Source of the DNA: CADEFQ01 sp050185195
Lineage (GTDB): Bacteria; Pseudomonadota; Gammaproteobacteria; Steroidobacterales; Steroidobacteraceae
Direction: 5' to 3'
DNA length: 64,000 bases
Assembly: GCA_050185195.1 (NCBI GenBank)
Contig: JBFWZQ010000001.1
Coordinates: forward strand, 417,524 to 481,523
Part shown: piece after piece, positions 51,429 through 60,320 of the stretch
Numbering within the stretch: the first letter of the stretch is position 1
How the letters are laid out: every line of letters begins with the position of its first letter
Translations under genes and position numbers: made by a program
Notes under the pieces: model-generated
Told to the model about the DNA's origin: nothing
The model's database searches: none
What the model saw: only the letters and a program-made list of their open reading frames with translations

Positions 51429-51501
51429 GGGAAACCCCTTCAGCTGTCGCGAAACAGCGGCAACCCGCCGCGACACCCATTCTAGCCATGTGGCGGCCGT
51501 G

Positions 51502-52005
51502 ATGCAGTTCAAGGTCCCACCGGCGCGAAACCCGCACCATGGCGCCGTGTTGCACCCCGATCCCCGCGCTGTCGACGTGCCGCCCGACCATTTCGAGGTC
51601 GCGGAGGACGACGTCCTGTTCACCGCCGAGCTCGACGCGACGCTCGCCGTGTGCCTCTACGATGCGGTGGAGGAGCACGGCGCCCTGCTGCACCTGAGAT
51701 TCATCGCACGCGGCGCGAGCCAGATGGATGTCACCGATCGCACGCTCGCGTCCGACCTGCTGCTGCTCGATCGCTGCGTCGAGCGCTTTCGCAGTGCGAT
51801 GGACCGGGGCGTCGACGTGCAGGGCAAGATCGCCGCCAGCGTCGAGGCGGGCGAGCCCGCGCGCCTGGCGGCCGAAGCCGTCCTCGCGCTGATCGGCGAA
51901 TACCTGAACGATGCCGGCGTGCGCGTCGTGTCGCGGGAAATCGAGTACGGGCGCGTGTGCCGGCTGCGGTTTCGCCCGAGCATGGGGCAGCTGCGCATCG
52001 AATAG
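51502..52005 (+). CDS. CheD-like protein lacking the catalytic cysteine
   Basis: 167 aa. The region LHPDPRAVDVPPDHFEVAED and ELDATLAVCLYDAVEEHGAL with LLHLRF aligns by eye with the chemoreceptor deamidase CheD, where the consensus reads TLGLGSCVAV...GGMAH. The catalytic Cys of the GSC motif is replaced by Thr (DAT) while the His is kept. No chemotaxis gene is nearby. It is probably a divergent, catalytically altered family member. Start ATG 51502; a GTG at 51490 is possible. Identification is moderate. Confidence 0.5.
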   Translation: MQFKVPPARNPHHGAVLHPDPRAVDVPPDHFEVAEDDVLFTAELDATLAVCLYDAVEEHGALLHLRFIARGASQMDVTDRTLASDLLLLDRCVERFRSAMDRGVDVQGKIAASVEAGEPARLAAEAVLALIGEYLNDAGVRVVSREIEYGRVCRLRFRPSMGQLRIE

Positions 52006-52042
52006 TAGGCATTGGTGCCGGGTTTTCGGCCACAATCCCCGG

Positions 52043-53791
52043 ATGCGCCACGCCATCACGCTGCTCGCCGCGAGCCTGATCGCGGTTCCGTTCGCCTCGC
52101 ATGCCGCCGACGCGCGCCTGCAGGCGCTGTTCGACTCGGCCTGGGAAGCGGACCTTCGCGACAGTCCCACCTCCGCCGACTACCTGGGCGACCACCGCTA
52201 TTCGGCGAACTGGCCCGACCTGTCGCCGGCGGCCTTCGAGGCTCGTTTCGCCCGCTACGCCGCGACCCTCGCACAACTGAAGGCGATCCCGCGTGCCGGC
52301 CTGTCGAAGGCCGACCAGCTGAACTACGACCTCTTCGCCGAGGATTTCCAGCGCCGCCTCGACGCGCGGCCCTACAAGCCCTGGCTCTATGAGGCCATCC
52401 GGCCGCGCGACGGCGTACAGACTTCGAGCGAGCTCACCGAGCTGCTGCCCTTCGCGACCGTCGCGGACTACGAGGCATGGATCGCGCGCATGACGAAGAT
52501 GGGCGCGTACATCGACCAGAACATCGCGCTCCTGCAAACGGCGATCCGCGAGAAGCGCACGCAGCCGCGCTCGATCATGGAGCGTATCCCGGCGCAGATC
52601 GCGAAACAGATCCCGGACAGCGCCGAGGACAGCCCGTTCTTCGAGCCTTTCAAGCGCTTTCCCGACAGCATCGGCGCCGAGGACCGCGCGCGGCTGATCG
52701 GCGCCGCGGGACGCGCGATCGACGAGCAGGTGATCCCGGCGTTCAAGCGCCTCGACGCCTTTTTCCGCGACAAATACCTGCCGGCGAGCCGCGCATCGGA
52801 CGGCATCTGGGACACGCCGGATGGCCTCGCCTTCTACGCCAACCGCGCCGCGTTCCACACCACCACGAGCCTCACGCCGGACGAGATCCACGCGATCGGC
52901 CTGCGGGAAGTGGCGCGCATCCGCGCCGAGATGGACGGGATCATCAAGCAGGTGGGCTTCACGGGCAGTTTCGAGGACTTCCTCACCTTCCTGCGCACCG
53001 ACCCGCAGTTCTATTACAAGACGGGCGACGAGTTGTTCGAGGCCTATGCCGCGATGGCAAAGCGCATCGACCCCGAACTGGTGAAGTTCTTCGGCAAGCT
53101 GCCGCGCACGCCCTATGGGGTGCGCCCGATCCCGATGACGACGGCGCCCGACACCACGACGGCCTACTACCAGGGCCCGGCGCTCGACGGCAGCCGCGCC
53201 GGTTACTACTACGTGAACCTCTACCGTCCCGAGGTGCGGCCGAAATACGAGATGCCGGTGCTCACCGTGCACGAGGCCGTGCCGGGCCATCACCTGCAGA
53301 TCGCGCTCGCGATGGAGGACAGGAGCCTGCCGCTCTTTCGGCGCAATGCCGATTTCACCGCCTATGTCGAGGGCTGGGCGCTCTACAGCGAGCGGCTCGG
53401 CGAACAGATGGGCCTCTACGACGACCCGTACGCGAAGTTCGGCCAGCTCACCTACGACATGTGGCGCGCGGTGCGCCTCGTCGTCGACACCGGCATCCAT
53501 GCGAAGCAGTGGACGCGCCAGCAGGCGATCGACTACTTCAAGGCGAACGCCGCGAAAAGCGAGGCCGACATCGTCAACGAGGTCGACCGGTACATCGCGT
53601 GGCCGGGACAGGCGCTCGCGTACAAGATCGGGCAGCTGCGCATCCTCGAGCTGCGCCGTGAGGCGCAGGCGGCGCTCGGCGAAAAGTTCGACATCCGTGC
53701 CTTCCACGACATCGTGCTCTCGACGGGCCCCGTGCCGCTGGACGTCCTGACGACGAAGGTCGAGGCGTGGATAGCGGGGCAAAAGGGCTGA
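52043..53791 (+). CDS. DUF885 family metallopeptidase-like protein
   Basis: 582 aa. A signal peptide (ITLLAASLIAVPFASHAADA) precedes a long helical domain with the zinc-like motif VLTVHEAVPGHHLQIALAME and a downstream ADFTAYVEGWALYSERL that supplies the third ligand Glu. Such proteins (PF05960) resemble M32/carboxypeptidase-like enzymes and are exported. The start is ATG at 52043. The product looks complete and active; the natural substrate is unknown. Confidence 0.88.
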   Translation: MRHAITLLAASLIAVPFASHAADARLQALFDSAWEADLRDSPTSADYLGDHRYSANWPDLSPAAFEARFARYAATLAQLKAIPRAGLSKADQLNYDLFAEDFQRRLDARPYKPWLYEAIRPRDGVQTSSELTELLPFATVADYEAWIARMTKMGAYIDQNIALLQTAIREKRTQPRSIMERIPAQIAKQIPDSAEDSPFFEPFKRFPDSIGAEDRARLIGAAGRAIDEQVIPAFKRLDAFFRDKYLPASRASDGIWDTPDGLAFYANRAAFHTTTSLTPDEIHAIGLREVARIRAEMDGIIKQVGFTGSFEDFLTFLRTDPQFYYKTGDELFEAYAAMAKRIDPELVKFFGKLPRTPYGVRPIPMTTAPDTTTAYYQGPALDGSRAGYYYVNLYRPEVRPKYEMPVLTVHEAVPGHHLQIALAMEDRSLPLFRRNADFTAYVEGWALYSERLGEQMGLYDDPYAKFGQLTYDMWRAVRLVVDTGIHAKQWTRQQAIDYFKANAAKSEADIVNEVDRYIAWPGQALAYKIGQLRILELRREAQAALGEKFDIRAFHDIVLSTGPVPLDVLTTKVEAWIAGQKG

Positions 53792-53824
53792 GGGCCGCGC
53801 GCAACGGGCTGCGGGCAGGAACGT

Positions 53825-54304
53825 ATGGCTGAGTATGTGGTTCAGGTTTCCTGGGAGCGGGGGCAGGCCTCGTTCGTCGACAACCGTTACAGCCGCGGGC
53901 ATGTGTGGCGGTTCGACGGCGGCATCGAGGTGCCGGGTTCGTCGTCGCCGCACGTCGTGCCGCTGCCGCATTCGGTCGAGGCCGCGGTCGATCCGGAAGA
54001 GGCCTTCGTCGCCAGCCTCTCCAGCTGCCACATGCTGTGGTTCCTCGCGATCGCCGCGGGGCGTGGCTTCGTCGTGGACCGCTATCTCGATGACGCCGGT
54101 GGCGTCCTCGGCAAGGATACGGCGGGGCGCCTCGCCATGACGCGCGTGACCCTGCGCCCGGCAGTGCAGTTCAGCGGCGCGAAACAGCCCGCCGCCGGTG
54201 ACATCGCAGCGATGCATCACGAGGCCCACGAGAAATGTTTCATCGCCAACTCGGTGAAGACCGAGGTGCGGGTCGAGCCGCGCGGACAGATTGTTGCAAC
54301 ATAG
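53825..54304 (+). CDS. OsmC family peroxiredoxin-like protein
   Basis: 159 aa. The active cysteines are in EEAFVASLSSCHMLWFLAIA and EAHEKCFIANSVKTEV, the two-Cys pattern of OsmC/Ohr. These reduce organic hydroperoxides in the cytoplasm using thiols. Start is ATG 53825, 33 bases after the DUF885 gene. Length and motifs are typical. Confidence 0.9.
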   Translation: MAEYVVQVSWERGQASFVDNRYSRGHVWRFDGGIEVPGSSSPHVVPLPHSVEAAVDPEEAFVASLSSCHMLWFLAIAAGRGFVVDRYLDDAGGVLGKDTAGRLAMTRVTLRPAVQFSGAKQPAAGDIAAMHHEAHEKCFIANSVKTEVRVEPRGQIVAT

Positions 54305-54352
54305 ATACAAAATGCCGCGGCTCGGTGCGTATTGGATCTGGTTCTCCGGAGG

Positions 54353-54370
54353 CTGATGCAATAGCATCAG
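54353..54370. promoter_or_regulatory. Palindromic operator of the VapB-type gene
   Basis: CTGATGC (54353-54359) and GCATCAG (54364-54370) form a perfect inverted repeat with an AATA loop, ending 4 bases before the GTG at 54375. RHH antitoxins bind such short palindromes for autoregulation. This site supports the antitoxin call. Confidence 0.55.
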
Positions 54371-54374
54371 ACGC

Positions 54375-54620
54375 GTGCGCACCACGCTGGATATCGCGGA
54401 CGACGTTCTGCACGCCGCGAAGGAACGGGCCCGGCGGGAGGGCAGGACGGCCGGTGAGGTCATCTCGGAGCTCGCGCGACAATCGCTGGCACGGGCCGTT
54501 GCAACGCCGGTCGAAGGCGTGAACGAACTAACTGCCACCTATGGATTTCGTGCGTTCCCGTCCCGGGGCATCGTCATCACCAATGAGCTGATCGATCGCC
54601 TGCGCGAAAATGACGCCTAG
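54375..54620 (+). CDS. Orphan VapB-type RHH antitoxin
   Basis: 81 aa starting MRTTLDIADDVLHAAKERAR then REGRTAGEVISELARQSL, a ribbon-helix-helix DNA-binding domain as in VapB antitoxins, with a C-terminal tail (GFRAFPSRGIVITNELIDRL) that would wrap a PIN toxin. No toxin gene follows: the oppA-like gene on the opposite strand begins inside the last codons. The start is a GTG at 54375 just after a palindromic operator. It is a solitary antitoxin, perhaps kept for regulation or as an anti-addiction gene. Confidence 0.8.
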   Translation: MRTTLDIADDVLHAAKERARREGRTAGEVISELARQSLARAVATPVEGVNELTATYGFRAFPSRGIVITNELIDRLRENDA

Positions 54621-56248
54621 GGGCGCAGCGCGAGGTCCTTGCTGTAGACGACATTGAGCACGTTGTCGTACCAGCCGAGGACCCTGGGGCTGACGAGGTG
54701 CTTGTTGACGTAGAAGTAGAGCGGCAGCAACGGCGTGTCCGCGAGCATCGTGCGCTCGGCCTCTTCCAGCAGCGCGCGGCGCGCGGCCGTATCGACGCTG
54801 GCCGAGGCGCGCTCGAGCAATGCGTCGTAGGCGGCGTTCGCATAATGCGGCAGGTTGATGCCGAAGTCGCCCTTGAGGTACTGCAGGAAGGTATAGGCGT
54901 CGTTGTAGTCGCCGCTCCAGCTCATGCGGAACATCTCGACGTCGCGTGCGTCGATGTCCGCCATGAGCGACCGGAACTCGACGGCCGTGAGCCGCACCTG
55001 CACGCCGAGCGCGGCCTGCCACATCGCCGCGATCGCGACGGCGAGCCGGCCGTGCACCTCGCCGCTGTTGTAGCGCAGTTCGAACTGCAGCGGCTTCGCG
55101 GCGCTGTAGCCCGCGGCCGCGTAGAGGCGGCGGGCTTCGGCGATCCGCTCGGGCATGGGGCGCACCGCGTAGTCGAAGGATTGCGAGGTGTAGTCGTGCA
55201 CGCCGGGCGGGATCCAGCCGTAGGCGGGCAGTTCGCCCACGCGCAGCACGACCTGCGCGAGCTTGTCCCGATCGATGACGAGCGACAGCGCGCGGCGCAG
55301 CCCCGGCGCGTCCTTGAACGGAGCGCGGTCGAGCGCGAAGCCGTAGTAGTACGTGCTCAATTGCGGCGAGACGTGCAGCTCGGCCGCGTAGTCGCGCTTC
55401 ACGATGTCGTACTGCCCGCGCGGCACCACGACGGTGACGTGCAGGTCGCCGGCGCGATAGCGCGTGAACTCGGCGCTCTCGTCGGGGATCTGCAGGTACT
55501 TGACGCCGTCGAGGTGCGTGGCCGCGTCGTTCCAGTACTGGCGGTTCCGGGTCACCGTGATGGCGGCGCCCGGCACCCAGTCGGCCAGCACGAAGGCGCC
55601 GTTCGAGACCATGACGCCGGGCTTCGTGAAACGGGCCCCTTCCCTGGCGAGGGTCGGGCGGTGCACGGGGCAGGTCGAGGGGAAGGACAACAGGCCGGGA
55701 AGGTAAGGCGCCGGGGTGGCGAGGCGCACCACCACGGTCGAGGCATCCGGTGCGCTGACGCCGAGCGTGGCGGGCGCGGCGCGGCCAGTGACGATCGCGC
55801 TCGCGTTCTCGACGACGTCGATCAGCTGCGCGTACTGGGACGCCGTGGCGGGGTCGACCAGACGGCGCAGGGCAAAGACGAAGTCGTCACCCGTGACACG
55901 ATCGCCATTTGACCAGCGCGCATTGTTTCGAAGGTGAAACGTATAGCGCAAACCATCGGGGCTCGCGTCCCAGGATTCGGCGACCCCCGGTGCGGTGCTC
56001 GCGTCCTTCGCAAGTGACGTCAGGCATTCATACAGGTCGCGCAGGACGACATGCGCCTCCACGGTGCGCGCCTTTTGCGGATCGAGGGAGTCGGGCTCGG
56101 GACCGTTGCCGCGCAGGAGGATGTTGGCTTTGGCGGTCGCGGGCTCGCGCGCGCAGCCCCCCAGTGCGCCCGCCACCAGCGCGCCGACGGCGAGCACCGC
56201 GGCGGCAACCACCACCCGCGGCGGCTTGGTGTCAGGCCGCGCGGCCAC
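54617..56248 (-). CDS. Orphan oligopeptide-binding lipoprotein (OppA/SBP5 family)
   Basis: 543 aa. A lipoprotein signal peptide ends in ALGGC (C32 lipidated). The SBP_bac_5 domain shows RGNGPEPDSLDPQKARTVEA, YTFHLRNNARWSNGDRVTGD, AYGWIPPGVHDY and MFRMSWSGDYNDAYTFLQYL. It binds periplasmic peptides, but no permease or ATPase genes are adjacent, so it is orphan. Start is a GTG at 56248 that overlaps the end of mnmG by 17 bases. In Gammaproteobacteria mnmG is usually followed by rsmG, so this is a local rearrangement. Confidence 0.88.
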   Translation of the reverse strand: MAARPDTKPPRVVVAAAVLAVGALVAGALGGCAREPATAKANILLRGNGPEPDSLDPQKARTVEAHVVLRDLYECLTSLAKDASTAPGVAESWDASPDGLRYTFHLRNNARWSNGDRVTGDDFVFALRRLVDPATASQYAQLIDVVENASAIVTGRAAPATLGVSAPDASTVVVRLATPAPYLPGLLSFPSTCPVHRPTLAREGARFTKPGVMVSNGAFVLADWVPGAAITVTRNRQYWNDAATHLDGVKYLQIPDESAEFTRYRAGDLHVTVVVPRGQYDIVKRDYAAELHVSPQLSTYYYGFALDRAPFKDAPGLRRALSLVIDRDKLAQVVLRVGELPAYGWIPPGVHDYTSQSFDYAVRPMPERIAEARRLYAAAGYSAAKPLQFELRYNSGEVHGRLAVAIAAMWQAALGVQVRLTAVEFRSLMADIDARDVEMFRMSWSGDYNDAYTFLQYLKGDFGINLPHYANAAYDALLERASASVDTAARRALLEEAERTMLADTPLLPLYFYVNKHLVSPRVLGWYDNVLNVVYSKDLALRP

Positions 56249-58058
56249 GTCGTTTCATGTGGATCATCAGGATCGAGATCGCCGCGGGCGTGATGCCCGG
56301 AATGCGCGCCGCCTGCCCGAGCGTACCGGGCCGCGCCTCCGCGAGCCGCTGGCGCGCTTCGTTCGAGAGGCCGCCGATGCCGAGGTAGTCGAGGTCGGCA
56401 GGCAACAGCAGTTCTTCGCTGTCGCGCTGGCGCTCGATCTCGGCGCGCTGGCGCTCGATGTAACCCGCGTATTTCGCACGCACCGTCACCTGCGTCGCCA
56501 CCTCGCGCGCGATCCGGTCGTCCTGCGGCGCCTCGGGCGCGCCAGCGAGATCGAGCACGCTCTCGTAATCCATCTCAGGACGGCGCAGCAGCTCGAGGGC
56601 CGTCACGCCGCGCACGCGGATGCTTTCGAGGCGCGCCACTTCGGCGTCGGTGGCGGTGCGCTTGGCCTCGAAGAAGGCCCAGCGTTCGTCGTCCACGAGG
56701 CCCATCCCACGACCGAGCGGCGTGAGGCGCAGGTCCGCATTGTCCTCGCGCAGCAGCAGGCGATGTTCGGCCCGGCTCGTGAACATGCGATAAGGCTCGG
56801 TCACGCCGCGCGTGACGAGATCGTCGATCAGCACGCCGAGGTAGGCGTCGCTGCGCAGCGGCAGCCACGGCGCCTCGCCCCGCGCCGCCCGCGCGGCGTT
56901 GATGCCCGCGACGAGGCCCTGTGCGGCGGCTTCCTCGTAGCCGGTCGTGCCATTGATCTGCCCGGCGAAATACAGGCCCGCGAGCGCCTTCGTCTCGAGG
57001 CTGGCTGACAGGTCGCGCGGATCGAAGTAGTCGTACTCGATCGCGTAGCCGGGCCGCGTGAGATGCGCGCGCTCGAGCCCCGCGATCGTGTGCACGAACT
57101 CGACCTGCGCGTCATACGGCAGGCTCGTCGAGATGCCGTTCGGATAGACCTCGTGGGTATCGAGCCCTTCGGGCTCGAGGAAGATCTGGTGCGAGGCCTT
57201 GCCGGCGAAGCGGAAGACCTTGTCCTCGACCGACGGGCAATAACGCGGCCCGACGCCTTCGATGACGCCCGTGAACATCGGCGAGCGATCGGTCGCGGCA
57301 CGGATGATCTCGTGGGTGCGCTCGTTGGTGGCCGTGATATGGCAGGGGCGCTGGCGCGGATGTTCGCTCGCGCGGCCGAGGAACGAGAACACGGGCGCGG
57401 GGTCGTCGCTCCACTGTTCGGGCAGGCGGGAGAAATCGATCGAGCGCCCGTCGATGCGCGGCGGCGTGCCGGTCTTCAGCCGCCCGACGCGAAACGGCAG
57501 CTCGCGCAGGCGCGCGGCGAGGCGGTTCGACGGCGGATCGCCCGCGCGCCCGCCCTGGTAGTTGTCGAGCCCGACGTGGATGCGCCCGCCGAGGAAGGTG
57601 CCGACGGTGAGCACGACCGCGTGCGCCTCGAACACGATTCCGGTCACCGTGACGACGCCGCGCACGCGATCGCCCCCGACCACGAGGTCGCCCACTTCCT
57701 GCTGGAAGATCGACAGGTTCGGTTCGCTTTCGAGCCGCGCGCGGATCTCGCGCCGGTACAGCACACGATCGGCCTGCGCGCGCGTGGCGCGCACCGCGGG
57801 TCCCTTGCTCGCGTTCAGCGTGCGGAACTGGATACCCGCGCGATCGATCGCGCGCGCCATCGCGCCGCCGAGCGCGTCGATCTCGCGCACGAGGTGGCCC
57901 TTGCCGATGCCGCCGATCGCCGGATTGCAGCTCATCGCGCCGAGCGTCTCGATGGCCTGCGTGAGCAGCAGCGTGCGCCGGCCCATCCGGGCCGCAGCGA
58001 GCGCAGCCTCGGTGCCGGCGTGACCGCCGCCCACCACGATGACGTCGAAGATTTCCAT
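56232..58058 (-). CDS. mnmG: tRNA uridine-5-carboxymethylaminomethyl modification enzyme MnmG (GidA)
   Basis: 608 aa FAD-dependent enzyme. FAD-binding motif FDVIVVGGGHAGTEAALAAA, GAMSCNPAIGGIGKGHLVRE, IDALGGAMARAIDRAGIQFR, LKTGTPPRIDGRSIDFS and NGTTGYEEAAAQGLVAGINA are intact. With MnmE it modifies the wobble uridine of certain tRNAs. The start is ATG 58058, and the usual MEIFDVIVVGGG N-terminus confirms it. It is divergent from the alpha/beta hydrolase gene. Confidence 0.97.
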   Translation of the reverse strand: MEIFDVIVVGGGHAGTEAALAAARMGRRTLLLTQAIETLGAMSCNPAIGGIGKGHLVREIDALGGAMARAIDRAGIQFRTLNASKGPAVRATRAQADRVLYRREIRARLESEPNLSIFQQEVGDLVVGGDRVRGVVTVTGIVFEAHAVVLTVGTFLGGRIHVGLDNYQGGRAGDPPSNRLAARLRELPFRVGRLKTGTPPRIDGRSIDFSRLPEQWSDDPAPVFSFLGRASEHPRQRPCHITATNERTHEIIRAATDRSPMFTGVIEGVGPRYCPSVEDKVFRFAGKASHQIFLEPEGLDTHEVYPNGISTSLPYDAQVEFVHTIAGLERAHLTRPGYAIEYDYFDPRDLSASLETKALAGLYFAGQINGTTGYEEAAAQGLVAGINAARAARGEAPWLPLRSDAYLGVLIDDLVTRGVTEPYRMFTSRAEHRLLLREDNADLRLTPLGRGMGLVDDERWAFFEAKRTATDAEVARLESIRVRGVTALELLRRPEMDYESVLDLAGAPEAPQDDRIAREVATQVTVRAKYAGYIERQRAEIERQRDSEELLLPADLDYLGIGGLSNEARQRLAEARPGTLGQAARIPGITPAAISILMIHMKRRGRAA

Positions 58059-58131
58059 GGGTTTCAAGGGCTTGATGCCGAACGCCCATTGTACGGCATA
58101 TTGCAGGGATGACGGCCATCCCCCAGCCCGC

Positions 58132-59592
58132 TTGAAGCGGGCGATTGCCCTCGCCCTGCTCGCGGTACCTGCCGCCGGGGTCGCCGGGCCGCCGGCCGTG
58201 GCCTTTTCGCCCTGCCAGCTCGTGCACCCGGCCGGGATCGCGACCGTCGCGGCGGAGTGCACACGCATCCCCGTGCCGGCGGACATCGATCACCCCGAGG
58301 GGCCGCGGATCGAGTTGTTCGTGGCGCGCGTGCCCGCGATCAGCGCGCGCAAGGCCGAGGATCCGCTCTTCATTTTCGCCGGCGGCCCCGGCGCCGCGGC
58401 GAGCGAGTTCTACGCGGGTGTCGCGCCCGCCTTCGCGCGCGTCAATCGCGATCGCGACATCGTCCTCGTCGACCAGCGTGGCACGGGGCGATCGAACGCG
58501 CTGCGCTGCGCGTTCGATGACGAGGCGATGCTCGCGGCCGGCGAGGGCGAAATCGAGGCCCTCACCCGGCGCTGCCTCGCGGAAGTCTCGACGCATGCGG
58601 ACGCGGGCCTCTACACGACGAGCATGGCCGTCCGCGACCTCGAGCAGGTGCGTCGCGCGCTCGGCTACGAGCGCATCGATCTGTACGGGGTGTCCTACGG
58701 CACGCGCGTCGCTCAGCACTACCTGCGCCGCCACGGCGCCCACGTGCGCGCCGTGATCCTGGACGGCGTCGTCCCGCCGCAGCGCATCCTCGGCCCGGAC
58801 CTCGCACTCGATGCCGAGGCGGCACTGGGCAAAGTACTCGCGCGCTGCGCCGCGGCGGCACCCTGCCGCGAGGCCTTCGGCGATCCCACCGTGCACTATC
58901 GCGCGCTGCGCGCCCGGCTCGCGGAGCACCCGGCCATGGTGCTGCTTGCGGCGCCGCGCAGCGGCGAGCGCGTGGCGCTCGAGTTCGGCGCCTCGCATTT
59001 CGCGACGGTGTTGCGCCTCGCGACCTACAGCGCCGAGCAGGCCGCGATCCTGCCGCTCGCGCTGTACGAGGCGCACATGCAGGGCAACTTCGTGCCGCTC
59101 GCGGCCCAATACCTGCTGCTGTCCGATGCACTCGGCGGGCAGATGGCCTACGGCATGCACCACAGTGTCGTGTGCTCGGAGGACGCGCCGTGGTTCGGCG
59201 AGGCGCAGGTGGACCGCGCGGCCCTCGCCGCGACCTTCATCGGCACGCAGCAGCTCGACGGCCTCACGGCGCTCTGCCACGCCTGGCCCCGCGGCGTGCT
59301 GGACCCGGACCTGCACGCGCCGCTCGCGAGCGCCGTGCCGACGCTGCTCCTCTCCGGCAGCGCCGATCCGGTGACCCCGGCGCGCGATGCCGCGCTCGCG
59401 GCGGCAGGCCTCACGCACTCGCTGCAGGTGGTCGTCGAGGGCATGGGCCACGGGCAGATCGGCGCGCCTTGCGTCGACCGGCTGGTCGCCGACTTCCTGC
59501 GCGCGGGTTCGACGAGCGGCCTCGACACGAGTTGCGTGGAGCGGGTGCGACCGATGCCGTTTTTCACGACGCTCGCGGGACCCGCCCCGTGA
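58132..59592 (+). CDS. Secreted alpha/beta-hydrolase (proline iminopeptidase/TAP-like)
   Basis: 486 aa from the TTG at 58132, which gives a clean signal peptide (LKRAIALALLAVPAAGVAG); an ATG at 58075 would add 19 residues. The nucleophile elbow YGVSYGTRVAQHYL, acid SGSADPVTPA and GMGHGQIGAPC give the Ser-Asp-His triad. An oxyanion-type IFAGGPGAAAS and VLVDQRGTGRSN are typical of tripeptidyl aminopeptidase and proline iminopeptidase. The stop overlaps the ABC ATPase gene, so it may be an exported peptidase co-expressed with the transporter. Confidence 0.85.
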   Translation: MKRAIALALLAVPAAGVAGPPAVAFSPCQLVHPAGIATVAAECTRIPVPADIDHPEGPRIELFVARVPAISARKAEDPLFIFAGGPGAAASEFYAGVAPAFARVNRDRDIVLVDQRGTGRSNALRCAFDDEAMLAAGEGEIEALTRRCLAEVSTHADAGLYTTSMAVRDLEQVRRALGYERIDLYGVSYGTRVAQHYLRRHGAHVRAVILDGVVPPQRILGPDLALDAEAALGKVLARCAAAAPCREAFGDPTVHYRALRARLAEHPAMVLLAAPRSGERVALEFGASHFATVLRLATYSAEQAAILPLALYEAHMQGNFVPLAAQYLLLSDALGGQMAYGMHHSVVCSEDAPWFGEAQVDRAALAATFIGTQQLDGLTALCHAWPRGVLDPDLHAPLASAVPTLLLSGSADPVTPARDAALAAAGLTHSLQVVVEGMGHGQIGAPCVDRLVADFLRAGSTSGLDTSCVERVRPMPFFTTLAGPAP

Positions 59593-60320
59593 TCCTGGCC
59601 GAAGGCCTCGCGAAGTCCTTCGACGGCGTGCAGGCCGTGCGCGGCGTCAGGCTGCGGGCGGAGGACGGCGCGATCACCGGCCTGCTCGGCCCGAATGGCG
59701 CGGGCAAGTCGACCACGCTGCGCATGCTCTGCACGGTGCTCGCGCCCGACACCGGCGAGGCCTGGATCGACGGGGCACACACCGTGCGCGAGCCGCTCGA
59801 GGCGCGGCGCCGCCTCGGGGTGCTGACGCATGATTCCGGGCTTTACCCGCACCTCACCGCGCGCGAGAACATCCTCTACTTCGCGGAACTGCACGGCATG
59901 GCGCGCGCCGCGCGGGAGCGGCGCACCGACGAACTGGTCGAGTGGCTCGAGATGGGGGCGTTCGCGCAGCGTCGCGCGAAGGGTTTCTCGCAGGGCCAGC
60001 GCATCAAGACGGCGCTCGCGCGCGCGCTGGTGCACGGCCCGCGCAACGTGCTGCTCGACGAGCCGACCAACGGCCTCGACGTGATGGCGGTGCGCAACCT
60101 GCGCGCGCTGCTCGCGCGCCTGCGCGACGCGGGCCACTGCGTGCTGTTCTCGAGCCATGTCATGCAGGAAGTCTCGGCGCTGTGCGACGTGGTGGTCGTG
60201 CTCGCGCGCGGCAGCGTCGTGGCGCGCGGCACGCCCGCGGAACTGCGCGCCGCCACGGGCTGCGACTCGCTCGAGGATGCCTTCGTGAAGCTCATCGGCA
60301 CCGACGAAGGGCTCGGCTGA
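59589..60320 (+). CDS. natA: ABC transporter ATP-binding protein (NatA-like)
   Basis: 243 aa. Walker A GLLGPNGAGKSTTLRML, Q-loop region VLTHDSGLYPHLTARENILY, Walker B NVLLDEPTNGLDVMA and H-loop VLFSSHVMQ are canonical. The signature reads FSQGQRIKTALARAL instead of LSGGQ, a known NatA-type variant. With the downstream permease it forms an exporter; NatAB exports Na+ in Bacillus, but the substrate here is open. GTG start overlaps the hydrolase gene by ATG-like coupling, and its stop overlaps the permease ATG. Confidence 0.88.
   Translation: MILAEGLAKSFDGVQAVRGVRLRAEDGAITGLLGPNGAGKSTTLRMLCTVLAPDTGEAWIDGAHTVREPLEARRRLGVLTHDSGLYPHLTARENILYFAELHGMARAARERRTDELVEWLEMGAFAQRRAKGFSQGQRIKTALARALVHGPRNVLLDEPTNGLDVMAVRNLRALLARLRDAGHCVLFSSHVMQEVSALCDVVVVLARGSVVARGTPAELRAATGCDSLEDAFVKLIGTDEGLG

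Noticed and set aside
59589..60320. Broken ABC signature (FSQGQ instead of LSGGQ) as a sign of inactivity
   Set aside because: This variant is common in NatA-type ATPases and all other motifs are intact.
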